64,000 nucleotides of DNA from Nitrospiraceae bacterium UBA2600. GTDB lineage: Bacteria; Nitrospirota; Thermodesulfovibrionia; Thermodesulfovibrionales; Thermodesulfovibrionaceae. A program made the position numbers and the translations under genes. The DNA lies in assembly GCA_002339325.1 (NCBI GenBank), contig DDKK01000031.1, forward strand, positions 1-64,000. Reading direction: 5' to 3'. Positions 1-9,262 of the stretch are shown in pieces. The notes beneath the pieces were generated by a model. It searched no databases and was not told the DNA's origin. It saw only the letters and a program-made list of their open reading frames with translations. Numbering within the stretch: the first letter of the stretch is position 1; each line of letters opens with the position of its first letter.

Positions 1-72
1 TGAGGCGAAGCCGAAGGGTCTCCTCCTTAAATCGGAAAAAGGAGATTCCTCGCCTTCGGCTCGGAATGACAG
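1..72. repeat. Dispersed palindromic repeat, two copies facing each other
   Basis: A full copy lies at 41-72 and reads, on the minus strand, TGTCATTCCGAG, a variable centre, then CGAGGAATCTCC. A partial inverted copy lies at 1-23 and is cut by the window edge. The two are separated by an AT-rich spacer. Related copies occur at 24959-24990, 26151-26188 and 26200-26237, all inside hypF. The ends of each copy (ATTCC and GGAAT) pair with each other, so each can form an imperfect hairpin. The remaining bases up to cstA (73-163) hold only an AT-rich leader with a weak promoter-like stretch near 83-111. Confidence 0.8.
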
Positions 73-163
73 ATGGAGGTGATTGAAAAATTTTAGAGCT
101 TATTTTATTTAATTTCAATAGCTTACAAGTTTTTGAATAATCTAAATCTCAAAAAGGAGGCGT

Positions 164-1996
164 ATGGATATGCATGCCTTGGTATTGGTGGTAATAGCAG
201 CCTGTGTGTTTGTCCTGGCATACAGGTTCTACGGCGCTTTTATAGCCGCAAAGGTTCTCTCTCTCAATCCTGCTCGTCCTACGCCAGCTAACACCCTGAA
301 TGACGGAAGGGACTATGTCCCAACAAACAGATGGCTCGTATTCGGACATCATTTTGCCGCAATAGCTGGTGCTGGTCCTTTAATAGGCCCTGTTCTTGCT
401 GCTCAATTTGGTTATTTGCCAGGATTTTTATGGATTTTAATTGGTGGGGTTCTGGCTGGAGCAGTTCACGATATGGTTGTGCTTTTTGCCTCTGTTAGAC
501 ACAACGGTAAATCCTTGGCAGAAATAGCAAAAGCTCAAATAGGCCCGGTATCTTACTGGCTTGTGCTCGTAGCAACGCTTTTTCTGCTAATAATAGTCTT
601 AGCTGGAGCATCGATTGCTGTTGTTAATGCTCTTTTTAACAGTCCTTGGGGAACTTTCACTGTTGGTTTAACTATTCCAATTGCACTATTTATAGGAGCA
701 TATCTAAAATGGCTAAGACCTGGTAAAATTGTTGAAGCAAGTATAATTGGAGTTTTACTCATAATTCTGGCTGTAGTAATAGGTCCTGTCATTAAAAGTT
801 CTCCCCTTGCATCTATTTTCACACTTAACAAAAAGGAACTCTCTGTTTTAATACCACTTTATGGATTTTTTGCTGCGGTACTACCTGTATGGCTATTACT
901 TGTTCCAAGAGACTATCTTAGTTCTTATATGAAATTTGGAACAATGTTCTTACTTGCAATAGGCGTAATACTTGTTAACCCTATACTTCAGATGCCAGCT
1001 ACAACTCAGTTCATAAGCGGAGGTGGTCCTGTAATTCCTGGAAAAGTTTGGCCTTTTATGTTTATAACCATCGCCTGCGGTGCTATCTCCGGTTTTCATT
1101 CTCTCGTATCATCTGGAACAACTCCGAAAATGGTAGCCAATGAGCGAGATATAAGACCTATTGGCTACGGTGCTATGCTTACTGAAAGCTTTGTAGCACT
1201 AATGGCTTTAATAGCAGCAACAGTTCTGCCAACGGCAGATTACTTTGCCATCAACAGCCCTCCTGCTTTGTTCCAGAAACTCGGTATGCAGGTTCAAGAC
1301 CTACCCTATCTTTCAGCTCTTGTAGGAGAAGAGCTGGCCGGGCGTCCTGGTGGTGCCGTATCGCTGGCAGTTGGTATGGCAGACATATTCTCCAGAATTG
1401 GTGGGCTTAGACATCTTATGGGATACTGGTATCATTTTGCTATAATGTTTGAGGCCCTATTTATTCTTACCTTAATTGATGCAGGAACGAGAGTTGGTAG
1501 ATATTTAATGCAAGAGATAGGTGGGGTTGTTTATCCCAAACTGAGAGACTATAAGTGGTGGCCTGGAATAATAATAACAAGTGGTATATTCACTTTTTGC
1601 TGGGGCTATCTGCTTTACACAGGAACAATCTCTACTATATGGCCTTTATTCGGAGTAAACAACCAACTTCTTGGAGGAATGGCTCTGGCCATAGCTACGA
1701 CATTTCTTTTAAGAATGGGGAAGGCAAAATACATATGGGTAACTGCTATTCCTATGACATTTCTTCTTATAACAACAATTGTTGCAGGTTATCAAAACAT
1801 CGTAAATAACTATCTTCCAAAGAATAACTATCTGTTGGCCACAATTTCTGCTATAATGATAATAATGGTTGTTTTAATAGTAGCGGATTCAATAAGAGTA
1901 TGGGTTAATATTTTAAGAGGTAAAACACCACTAATTACAGAAACGGAAAGTAAGACTAAACTGAATGAAATACCAACGAAATATCTTTCTGAATAG
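164..1996 (+). CDS. cstA: Carbon starvation protein CstA-family transporter
   Basis: This is a polytopic inner-membrane protein of 610 residues in the CstA family, whose E. coli members take up pyruvate and, by genetics, peptides. The diagnostic block around residues 48-80 (DGRDYVPTNRW, then GHHFAAIAGAGPLIGPV) is intact, followed by many hydrophobic helices to the end. It is shorter than the roughly 700-residue E. coli protein but not truncated. The start is fixed by AAGGAGG five bases upstream of the ATG at 164. The gene stands alone, followed by an intrinsic terminator and then a sensor kinase gene. Family assignment is firm; the transported substrate is inferred. Confidence 0.95.
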   Translation: MDMHALVLVVIAACVFVLAYRFYGAFIAAKVLSLNPARPTPANTLNDGRDYVPTNRWLVFGHHFAAIAGAGPLIGPVLAAQFGYLPGFLWILIGGVLAGAVHDMVVLFASVRHNGKSLAEIAKAQIGPVSYWLVLVATLFLLIIVLAGASIAVVNALFNSPWGTFTVGLTIPIALFIGAYLKWLRPGKIVEASIIGVLLIILAVVIGPVIKSSPLASIFTLNKKELSVLIPLYGFFAAVLPVWLLLVPRDYLSSYMKFGTMFLLAIGVILVNPILQMPATTQFISGGGPVIPGKVWPFMFITIACGAISGFHSLVSSGTTPKMVANERDIRPIGYGAMLTESFVALMALIAATVLPTADYFAINSPPALFQKLGMQVQDLPYLSALVGEELAGRPGGAVSLAVGMADIFSRIGGLRHLMGYWYHFAIMFEALFILTLIDAGTRVGRYLMQEIGGVVYPKLRDYKWWPGIIITSGIFTFCWGYLLYTGTISTIWPLFGVNNQLLGGMALAIATTFLLRMGKAKYIWVTAIPMTFLLITTIVAGYQNIVNNYLPKNNYLLATISAIMIIMVVLIVADSIRVWVNILRGKTPLITETESKTKLNEIPTKYLSE

Positions 1997-1998
1997 TG

Positions 1999-2045
1999 AA
2001 TTTAAATGGGTGGCTCAAACAATGAAGCCACCCTTAAATTTTTTA
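1999..2045 (+). terminator. Rho-independent terminator after cstA
   Basis: A perfect 8-bp stem (GGGTGGCT at 2008-2015 with AGCCACCC at 2026-2033) is extended at its base by AATTTAA/TTAAATT and is followed by a T-rich tract. It is one of only two convincing intrinsic terminators in the window. Confidence 0.8.
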
Positions 2046-2052
2046 CATATCC

Positions 2053-3135
2053 ATGGAACCTCTATCCGAATTTGACCTGAAAGAACAGATAGAGTCTTTA
2101 TTTTTAGCCTTTGACTGTCTTGAACACAATATATCGATAATGGATAGAGATTTAAATGTTCTATGGGTTAATAAAGCCTTCGTTAAAAGACTCGGAATTA
2201 CTAAAAATGAGGCAATAAAGAAGAAATGTTATAAACTCTGGCATAGAAGAAGTCTTCCATGTGATAACTGCCCTTGTGTAAAAGCTTTACATACAGGCAA
2301 TATTGAAAAATTTGAAAGAATATCCTCGGAGGAAAGACATTATATACTTACAGCAATACCAATTAAAGAAAATAACCAGATTAAAGGCGTTTTAGAAATA
2401 GGAAAGGAAATTACAGAGGAAAGACTTATAGAGAAAAGATTAAGAGAAGTTATAAAAATTGAGGGCATATACGAAACACTTGATAACCTATCTCATCAAT
2501 TTAACAATATTTTTACGGGCATATATGGCTTTGCCCAATTACTGGAAAATCGCCTTACTGACGAAACCTCACTTAAATATCTTAGAAAACTTATAGATGG
2601 CATTGAGAAAGGTTCAAAGTTCATGCATTCTATTGCCAATCTTAAAAAAATACCATCTGTAAAAAGAGTTATTGACTTAAACTATCTTATAATCTCTATC
2701 AGGGAGTTAATTGAAAATGTTGTAGGCGAAAAGGTGATGGTTGAATTTTCGTTTACTAAAGAAGTTCCATTAATATCCGCCGACCCATTTCAAATTAGAG
2801 AGGTTATTTTAGAACTCATTCAAAATGCTAAGAACTCAATAACTGACAAAGGAATTATCAAAATTTCCACAGAAAAGAAAACTGTAAACTCGGAAATGAG
2901 AGTATTTGTTGTAATTTCCGATAACGGTAAAGGAATGAATGAGGAAATTCTGAAGAAATGTTTTGAACCTCTCTTTACAACAAATCCTACAAACTTTGGA
3001 TTAGGTCTATCCATCGTAAAAAGTATAATTACTAAACATTCAGGAGAAATTGAGATAGAGAGCGTTCCCGAGTCAGGAACAACTGTAAAAGTTCACTTTC
3101 CCGCCGTTACTTTACCACAAGAACAGGGCATTTAG
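2053..3135 (+). CDS. PAS-domain sensor histidine kinase
   Basis: A soluble kinase of 360 residues with no membrane segment. A PAS domain covers about residues 15-125 and carries a cysteine cluster (C59, C70, C73, C75, with the pattern PCDNCPC). A dimerisation helix follows with the phospho-acceptor in SHQFNN (H148). The ATPase domain has an N box (N258 in QNAKNS), DNGKG at 290-294 and FGLGLS near 315. No response regulator is adjacent, so it is an orphan. It follows cstA after a terminator with 8 bases between T-tract and ATG and no Shine-Dalgarno. Its last 29 bases overlap the convergent usp gene. The ligand is unknown; the cysteines could bind metal or a cofactor. Confidence 0.88.
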   Translation: MEPLSEFDLKEQIESLFLAFDCLEHNISIMDRDLNVLWVNKAFVKRLGITKNEAIKKKCYKLWHRRSLPCDNCPCVKALHTGNIEKFERISSEERHYILTAIPIKENNQIKGVLEIGKEITEERLIEKRLREVIKIEGIYETLDNLSHQFNNIFTGIYGFAQLLENRLTDETSLKYLRKLIDGIEKGSKFMHSIANLKKIPSVKRVIDLNYLIISIRELIENVVGEKVMVEFSFTKEVPLISADPFQIREVILELIQNAKNSITDKGIIKISTEKKTVNSEMRVFVVISDNGKGMNEEILKKCFEPLFTTNPTNFGLGLSIVKSIITKHSGEIEIESVPESGTTVKVHFPAVTLPQEQGI

Positions 3136-3526
3136 AATATTCAACTACTTTTGAAGAAACACTTCCTATTAAGAATTTCTTTGTTCCATGTTTACCATGA
3201 GAGCCTGTAACAATCAAATCTACCTTCATCTTATGGGCTGTCTCAAGAATTTTCTCTGCTGGGTCACCTTGCCTTACGAGAAATTTAATCTCAATGGGTT
3301 TTCCAGAAAGAGTCTTTCTGATTCTCTCCATAGTGTCTTCTGTCTCTCTTGTAAGAACCTCTGTAATCCTCTGTCTGTCTGCATCAGAAAGTTCTGTTAG
3401 ATAAAGTTCTGGCACAACTGCGAGAACCGTGAGTGAAGACTGCATGCTAAGTGCAATCTCAAGAGCTTTTCTTAGAGCTTTGTCCGATGCCTTTGAGCCA
3501 TCATGAGCGACAAGAATTCTTTGCAT
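3107..3526 (-). CDS. Universal stress protein, UspA family
   Basis: A single-domain 139-residue Usp with the nucleotide-binding signature near the C-terminus: GSHGKHG, nine residues, then GS (residues about 108-122). That marks the ATP-binding subclass. The N-terminal strand ILVAHDGS is typical. The start has a clear GAGGAGGG seven bases upstream. It is the last gene of the minus-strand run that starts with the DUF4390 gene, 14 bases downstream of the epimerase. Its 3' end overlaps the convergent kinase gene. The role in stress is inferred from the family. Confidence 0.93.
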   Translation of the reverse strand: MQRILVAHDGSKASDKALRKALEIALSMQSSLTVLAVVPELYLTELSDADRQRITEVLTRETEDTMERIRKTLSGKPIEIKFLVRQGDPAEKILETAHKMKVDLIVTGSHGKHGTKKFLIGSVSSKVVEYSKCPVLVVK

Positions 3527-3540
3527 TTTATCCCTCCTCT

Positions 3541-4512
3541 TTATATCTTTATGTCCTTCAGTATTTCCCTGTTTTCTCTATACCAATCAATGGTCTTTCT
3601 TATTCCTTCCTCGATTGATACCTTCGGTCTCCATCCTAAGTAATCTCTTGCCTCAGTTATATCTGCCCACGTCGCATAAATGTCCGCAGGATGCCTTTTT
3701 TGCCATTCTATATTTGCTTTTTTACCCAGTAAATCTTCTATGATTTTAATCACATAAATCAGCTCAACGGGTCTGTCATTGCCGAGATTTAATACCTTAT
3801 AACCTTTTAAATTGAGACATAAAACAGTTGCCTCTGCAATGTCTTCAACATATGTAAAGTCTCTCTTTTGTTTTCCATCCCCGTAAACTACAATTGGTTC
3901 ACCTATATCTATTTTTTTAATAAATCTGAATATGCTCATGTCTGGCCTACCAAAGGGACCATAAACAGTGAAATATCTGGCAATTATAGTATTAATACCA
4001 TAAAGATAATGATAACTGTAACAGAACAACTCAGCTGCTTTTTTAGATGCCGGATAGGGAGCCAGAGGTTTGTCAGTCGTATCAGACACCCGGAAAGGCA
4101 TCCTATCTGTGTCTCCATACACGCTTGATGTGGATGCAAGAACAAAAACCTCCATTCCATAATCCTTTACACATTCAAGTAAATTTATAGTTCCCTTAAC
4201 ATTCGTATCGAGATAACCCCAAGGATTTTCAACAGATGCCCTAACACCTGCCCTGGCAGCAAGATTTATGATACCTTCGATTTTATGAGAATTAAAGATT
4301 GATTTTAGTACTTGAAGATTTTCTATATCATCCTCATAGAAAACAAAATTTTTATTTTCTTTAAGTGTTTGAATTCTCAAATGTTTTATTTTAGGGTCAT
4401 AATAATCGCTAATGTTATCAATACCGATAACATTTATCCCTTTCTTAAGCAAAAGCTTACAAGTAGCCCATCCAATAAATCCTGCACTTCCTGTTACCAA
4501 AATCGTCTGCAT
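3541..4512 (-). CDS. NAD-dependent nucleotide-sugar epimerase, UDP-glucuronate 4-epimerase-like
   Basis: An extended SDR enzyme of 323 residues. It has the N-terminal Rossmann motif TGSAGFIG (residues 7-14), the catalytic serine region STSSVYGD, and the YPASK active site near residue 153. The blocks AARAGVRASVENP, FTVYGPFGRPDMS and YYDPKIKHLR are hallmarks of the UDP-glucuronate 4-epimerase (GAE/CapI) subgroup, which makes UDP-galacturonate for surface polysaccharides. UDP-glucose 4-epimerase activity remains possible. It sits 24 bases after der with no evident Shine-Dalgarno, so the start is less certain than the family. Confidence 0.88.
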   Translation of the reverse strand: MQTILVTGSAGFIGWATCKLLLKKGINVIGIDNISDYYDPKIKHLRIQTLKENKNFVFYEDDIENLQVLKSIFNSHKIEGIINLAARAGVRASVENPWGYLDTNVKGTINLLECVKDYGMEVFVLASTSSVYGDTDRMPFRVSDTTDKPLAPYPASKKAAELFCYSYHYLYGINTIIARYFTVYGPFGRPDMSIFRFIKKIDIGEPIVVYGDGKQKRDFTYVEDIAEATVLCLNLKGYKVLNLGNDRPVELIYVIKIIEDLLGKKANIEWQKRHPADIYATWADITEARDYLGWRPKVSIEEGIRKTIDWYRENREILKDIKI

Positions 4513-4536
4513 AGTTTTTTATTTTACCATAAAATT

Positions 4537-5883
4537 TTATTTTCTTTGTTTGATTTTTATAAAAATCGGAGAAAATTTGAAATTAAGAGCCTCTCTGAGA
4601 AGTTTTTCTAAAAATTTTAAATGATGCTGTTTTACAGCTTTTTCGTCATTAACAAATAATACAAAGGAAGGCGGACGAACTGCTATTTGAGTAATATAGT
4701 AAAATCTAAGCTCCTTACCTCCAGAGGATAAGACTACCTGTTGAATTCTTTCTGAAAAAATCCTGTTTAATTCTGAAGTGGCTATTCTTTTATCGTATTC
4801 AAGTAAAATTTCGTCAACAAGGGGGAATACCTTAGTAAGCCTTCTTTTGTCTAAAGCTGAAACTGTAATAAAGGGTGCATAATCTACAAACCAGAGCTTT
4901 CTTTTTATCTGGTCACTGAAATACTTTGCCTTGCGGTCTCTTTCATCCTGAGGTATAAGGTCCCATTTATTAATCAGAATTATCAATCCTTTTTTTTGTT
5001 CTGCCACCATTCCTGCAATTTTTTGATCCTGACTTACAATGCCCTCTGAAGCGTCAATTACGAGCACTACAATATCTGCCCTTTCTATACTTCTTATGGC
5101 CTTGTAAAATGATAGTTTTTCCACATATAGTTCTTGAGAAATCTCATTTTTATAATAAGAAAGCCTCTTTATTCCCGCTGTATCAATAAGAATATACTTT
5201 TTCCCGTAATACTTACAGATGGTATCAACGGCATCTCTTGTTGTTCCGGGAATAGGGCTTACTATCATTCTATTTCTTCCTACTAAAGCATTAACCACAG
5301 TAGATTTACCCACGTTTGGTCTACCAACAATTGCTATTTTGGGAATTCTTTCGACCGAAGAAAGTTCTGGAGCGGCTTCAGGTATCTTAGCTACAATTTT
5401 CTCTATGAGTTCATCTACTCCAAAACCTGTAATGGCTGAAACAGGAATAAACTCATCTGTTCCTATACTGTAAAAATCTGCTACTCTGTTGAGCTTTGAG
5501 GGGTCATCAATCTTATTAATAACCCATAGAATTTCCTTGCCTGTCTGTCTTAGTTTTCTTGCAGTTTCTAAGTCATCGGGTAGCAATCCCTCTTTGCCAT
5601 CAAGTAAGTGGATTATTATATCTGCTTCCGATATTGCCATCTCAACTTGTTGTAACATTTGTTTTTGAATTATATCCTCTGCCTTCTCTTCTGGGAAAAA
5701 ACCTCCAGTGTCAACAACGCTAAATACTCTATCTTCCCACCTTGCAGTGCCATAGTTTATGTCTCTCGTAACTCCCGGAAGGCGGTCAGTTATTGCTTTA
5801 AGTTTCTGTTCTCCTCTAATTAATCTGTTAAAAAGAGTAGATTTGCCAACATTTGGTCTTCCCACGATTACTACTGTAAACAT
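4537..5883 (-). CDS. der: Ribosome-associated GTPase Der (EngA)
   Basis: Der is a double-GTPase needed for 50S ribosome maturation. Both G domains are complete: GRPNVGKST at residues 8-16 with DTGG and NKID, and a second GRPNVGKST near residue 186 with DTAG and NKWD. The second domain also shows PGTTRDAVD. A KH-like C-terminal domain follows. At 448 residues it has normal length. The start has AGGGAG upstream, and the gene begins 11 bases after the end of the NtrC-type regulator, so it is probably cotranscribed with that two-component pair. Confidence 0.97.
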   Translation of the reverse strand: MFTVVIVGRPNVGKSTLFNRLIRGEQKLKAITDRLPGVTRDINYGTARWEDRVFSVVDTGGFFPEEKAEDIIQKQMLQQVEMAISEADIIIHLLDGKEGLLPDDLETARKLRQTGKEILWVINKIDDPSKLNRVADFYSIGTDEFIPVSAITGFGVDELIEKIVAKIPEAAPELSSVERIPKIAIVGRPNVGKSTVVNALVGRNRMIVSPIPGTTRDAVDTICKYYGKKYILIDTAGIKRLSYYKNEISQELYVEKLSFYKAIRSIERADIVVLVIDASEGIVSQDQKIAGMVAEQKKGLIILINKWDLIPQDERDRKAKYFSDQIKRKLWFVDYAPFITVSALDKRRLTKVFPLVDEILLEYDKRIATSELNRIFSERIQQVVLSSGGKELRFYYITQIAVRPPSFVLFVNDEKAVKQHHLKFLEKLLREALNFKFSPIFIKIKQRK

Positions 5884-5894
5884 TTAAACTCCCT

Positions 5895-7268
5895 TTAATC
5901 TTCTGAAAGTTCTTTAGGCAGAGGTATGCCAAGAGATTTTATCTTCTTATAAAGATTGCTTCTTTCAATACCAATGAGCTCTGCTGTTTTTCTCATATTC
6001 CAATTGTTTTCCTTAAGTCTTTTAATTATAAAATCTTTTTCAAAGGCATCTCGAGCTTCCTTAAGAGAGCTATACTTAAAATAGCTTTCCTCACTCACTT
6101 TTTTGCTTATTAAGCCTAACCTTTCGATATCCTCAGCATCAACCCTGTCTGACGGTATCATTATCATTAATCTCTCTACAGCATTTTTAAGTTCTCTAAC
6201 ATTGCCAGGCCAGTCATAACTCTGAAGAATCTTGAAAGCCCTTTCTGTTAGCGCCTTGTATTTCCATCCTTTTTCTCTTACAAATTCTGTCATAAAATAG
6301 TGTATCAGTTCAGGAATATCCTCCTTTCTTTCTCTAAGCGGTGGTAAATAAATGGGAACAACATTTAGTCTGTAGTAAAGGTCTTCTCGAAAACTGCCTT
6401 TTTTTATCTCTTCTGAGAGGTCTTTGTTCGTCGCTGAGATAATTCTTACGTTTACCTTTATGTCCCGAGTGCCTCCAACTCGTTGAAATCTTTGTGTTTC
6501 TATGACTCTCAGTAATTTTGCCTGCGTGAGAAGTGACATATCTCCTATCTCATCGAGGAAGAGAGTGCCTCCATCGGCAAGTTCAAACTTACCTATTTTT
6601 TTATCTATTGCACCGGTGAAAGCTCCTTTCTCATGGCCGAAAAGTTCACTCTCAATTAACTCTTGCGGAATAGCTGCACAGTTGACTTCTACAAAAGCTC
6701 CGCTACTTCTTTCGCTTAACGAGTGAATTGCTCTTGCCACAAGTTCTTTGCCTGTTCCAGATTCGCCGAGTATTAATACCCTTGAGTCACCTTTTGCAAT
6801 TAACTCTATTTGCTGTCTAATAGAGTTGATTACCTTTGAATTACCGATTAACTCATGTCGTTTCGACAAACTGCTTTTTAACTTAACATTTTCTCTCTCT
6901 AAATTTTTAAATTGTAATGCCCTCTCGACAGTTAATATTACTCTCTCAATAGAGAGAGGCTTTTCAAGAAAATCGAATGCTCCAATCTTAACTGCCTTTA
7001 CAGCCATCTCTACGTTAGCATGACCAGAAATCATTATAACTGGCAGCTCTTGATATCTTTCCTTTATCTGTTTTATTGCATCGATTCCGCTCATACCTGG
7101 TAACCATACATCAAGAAGAACAAGGTCTACTTCCTCTTTCTCAATAATATTGAATGCTTCCTCTGCAGTTTCTGCCTGAACTACAGAGTATCCCTCGTCT
7201 GACAAAATCTCTGACAGTGTCTCAAGGATACCCTTTTCATCATCTACTATCAAAAGTTTCTCTTTCAT
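5895..7268 (-). CDS. Sigma-54-dependent response regulator, NtrC/NtrX type
   Basis: A three-domain activator of 457 residues. The receiver domain has acidic residues D9/D10 and phospho-acceptor D53 (LLDVWLPG). The AAA+ domain has Walker A GESGTGKE near 168-175 and the sigma-54-contact loop GAFTGA at 215-220. A Fis-type helix-turn-helix lies at the C-terminus (KTAELIGIERSNLYKK). All sites needed for activation are present. Its ATG overlaps the stop of the kinase gene as ATGA, so the pair is translationally coupled. The pairing resembles NtrY/NtrX. Target genes cannot be read from this window. Confidence 0.95.
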   Translation of the reverse strand: MKEKLLIVDDEKGILETLSEILSDEGYSVVQAETAEEAFNIIEKEEVDLVLLDVWLPGMSGIDAIKQIKERYQELPVIMISGHANVEMAVKAVKIGAFDFLEKPLSIERVILTVERALQFKNLERENVKLKSSLSKRHELIGNSKVINSIRQQIELIAKGDSRVLILGESGTGKELVARAIHSLSERSSGAFVEVNCAAIPQELIESELFGHEKGAFTGAIDKKIGKFELADGGTLFLDEIGDMSLLTQAKLLRVIETQRFQRVGGTRDIKVNVRIISATNKDLSEEIKKGSFREDLYYRLNVVPIYLPPLRERKEDIPELIHYFMTEFVREKGWKYKALTERAFKILQSYDWPGNVRELKNAVERLMIMIPSDRVDAEDIERLGLISKKVSEESYFKYSSLKEARDAFEKDFIIKRLKENNWNMRKTAELIGIERSNLYKKIKSLGIPLPKELSED

Positions 7269-9262
7269 GCAGGCACCTCTACGGTAAATACTGTTCCTTT
7301 TGGCAGATTATCTTTAACATAAATTTTACCACCATGTTCAGTCACAATCTTTCTTGCTATTGCCAAGCCAAGGCCTGTGCCATCCTTGCTTCTTGAAAAA
7401 TAAGGCAGAAAAAGCTTTTCTTTTACCTCATCATCAATGCCCGGACCAGTGTCTGCTATCTCAATAATCAAACTCTCACCTATTTTAACAGAGATAGTTA
7501 TCTCTCCCTTACCATTCATAGCCCTTATGGCATTGTCAATTAAATTTATAAGCACTCTTTTAAACTCTTGTTGGTCTAATAATACATCTCTCACTTCATC
7601 TTTAAATACAAGATTAATTTTTACATCCTTGTATCCTCTATAAAGCTCTCTCACATCTTCAAGAAGCTTCAATGGATTTATACTTTCCTTTTTAATCTCA
7701 GGCAGTTTACCAAATCTTTGGAAAGAGTCAACTAAAGCCTTCAGAGAGTCTACTTCAGATATAATAGTTTGGGTTGACTTCTCCAGAACCCTCTCAAAAT
7801 CTTCATCACCGCTTCTCCATTTTCTGATAAGTCTTTCTGTGGCAAGTTTTATAGGAGTAAGCGGATTTTTAATTTCATGGGCAAGTCTACGGGCAACCTC
7901 TTCCCATGCTGATGCCTGCTGTGCCTTTACAATATCCGTTATATCATCAAAAACCACGATAATTCCAGATGCCTTTTCGTTTTCACTCTCTCTAAGAGAT
8001 ATAATTCTTGCCCTTATATTTTTAATCTGTCCGCTAATTTTGATATTTAAGTCTTTCTCAATCTCGTAAATACGTTCTTGAGATATTTTACTAATGAATT
8101 CTCTCAACTCATCTGATTCAAGATGGGAGAGTATATTCTCATAGTGCTTTCCTTCAATTTTATTTTTTTCCAGATGCAAAATTCTCTCTCCGGCCTTGTT
8201 TATTGTTAAGATATTACCATCGGGAGATATAAAAATAACTCCTGATGTGATGTTAGAAAGAATGTTCTCAAGCAGTATATTTCTCTCAGAGATTTGCAGA
8301 TAAGCCTTATCAAGCTTCTCTATCATTTCATTGAAAGAATTAACGAGTATGCCTATCTCGTCAGAACTTTTTGTCAAAATCTTAACCTTAAGGTCTCCCA
8401 TAGCAACCCTGTTTGTCGCATCAACAAGTTCTCTTAATGGATTAGTTATTTCCTGAGAAATTTTCATAGCTGCCCATAAAGCAAGAAAAATTATAATAAG
8501 ACTTAAAAAACCCAAAAAATACAGATAATTAGTCTTTACAGCCCTTCTCATAGAGCCCATTTTTAAATATTCCTCGTGATAGCCTCTTAATTCCTCTACT
8601 TTTTTTGTTACCTCCTGTGAAATTGGCATTTTTGCGACTAAAATTCCTTTACCATAAGGAATAGCAGCAACTACCGTATCTGCATCTGGTGATGAAACAA
8701 TCTGGCTCACTTTTTTACCCTGAAAAGCTTCTCTGTAAATCTCGGGCATCTCTTCTGTTGGAGCATCAATTCTCTCAACAGAAATATATCTTGGAAGTGT
8801 TTTAATTCTCCCTTGCGAATAATCTTCGAGTATTGTTAAGAGTTTTTCTTTCTCCAAATCATAGAAGGCTCTGACTGTTTCAACAGCCCTTGATACAATT
8901 TCCCTGTTTGATTTTGAAAAAATTTTTTCTATGGAACTCTCGAGCACACCACTGAAAGCAACGAATAAAAGGGCAGAGGGAATAAGCACCAAACCAACAA
9001 AAATTGTTACTATTTTTATTCTAAACCTGTAACCAGGAACTTCCCTGTGCTTTTCGAGATATAGCCTGAAAATGCTTCTAATAACAAAAAATCCAAGCGT
9101 TACTATCGATATTATGTTTATAACAAAGAGAGATACAATTATGAAGCGAGTTGGAATTTGCTCCGAAGGGATTCTAAGAAGATATATCTCGAAAGCAAGA
9201 ACCAGAAAAAGCAAGCACGTCAAAAAAATAGGCAAAAAATATTTTTTTAATCTATCTTTCAT
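7265..9262 (-). CDS. Membrane sensor histidine kinase, NtrY type
   Basis: A 665-residue kinase with the NtrY layout: N-terminal membrane helices (about residues 10-30, 40-63, 84-108), an extracytoplasmic segment, another helix near 250-268, then HAMP and PAS domains. The HisKA motif HEIKNPLTPIKLA and an ATPase domain with NLIDNAIRA, DTGPG and GTGLGLAI follow. It overlaps both neighbours by ATGA, tying together the DUF4390 gene upstream and the NtrC-type regulator downstream. It probably phosphorylates that regulator; the signal is unknown. Confidence 0.94.
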   Translation of the reverse strand: MKDRLKKYFLPIFLTCLLFLVLAFEIYLLRIPSEQIPTRFIIVSLFVINIISIVTLGFFVIRSIFRLYLEKHREVPGYRFRIKIVTIFVGLVLIPSALLFVAFSGVLESSIEKIFSKSNREIVSRAVETVRAFYDLEKEKLLTILEDYSQGRIKTLPRYISVERIDAPTEEMPEIYREAFQGKKVSQIVSSPDADTVVAAIPYGKGILVAKMPISQEVTKKVEELRGYHEEYLKMGSMRRAVKTNYLYFLGFLSLIIIFLALWAAMKISQEITNPLRELVDATNRVAMGDLKVKILTKSSDEIGILVNSFNEMIEKLDKAYLQISERNILLENILSNITSGVIFISPDGNILTINKAGERILHLEKNKIEGKHYENILSHLESDELREFISKISQERIYEIEKDLNIKISGQIKNIRARIISLRESENEKASGIIVVFDDITDIVKAQQASAWEEVARRLAHEIKNPLTPIKLATERLIRKWRSGDEDFERVLEKSTQTIISEVDSLKALVDSFQRFGKLPEIKKESINPLKLLEDVRELYRGYKDVKINLVFKDEVRDVLLDQQEFKRVLINLIDNAIRAMNGKGEITISVKIGESLIIEIADTGPGIDDEVKEKLFLPYFSRSKDGTGLGLAIARKIVTEHGGKIYVKDNLPKGTVFTVEVPA

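Noticed and set aside
3409..3424. TGGCAC-like sequence resembling half of a sigma-54 promoter
   Set aside because: It is inside the usp gene and the second element (TTGC at the right spacing) is missing.
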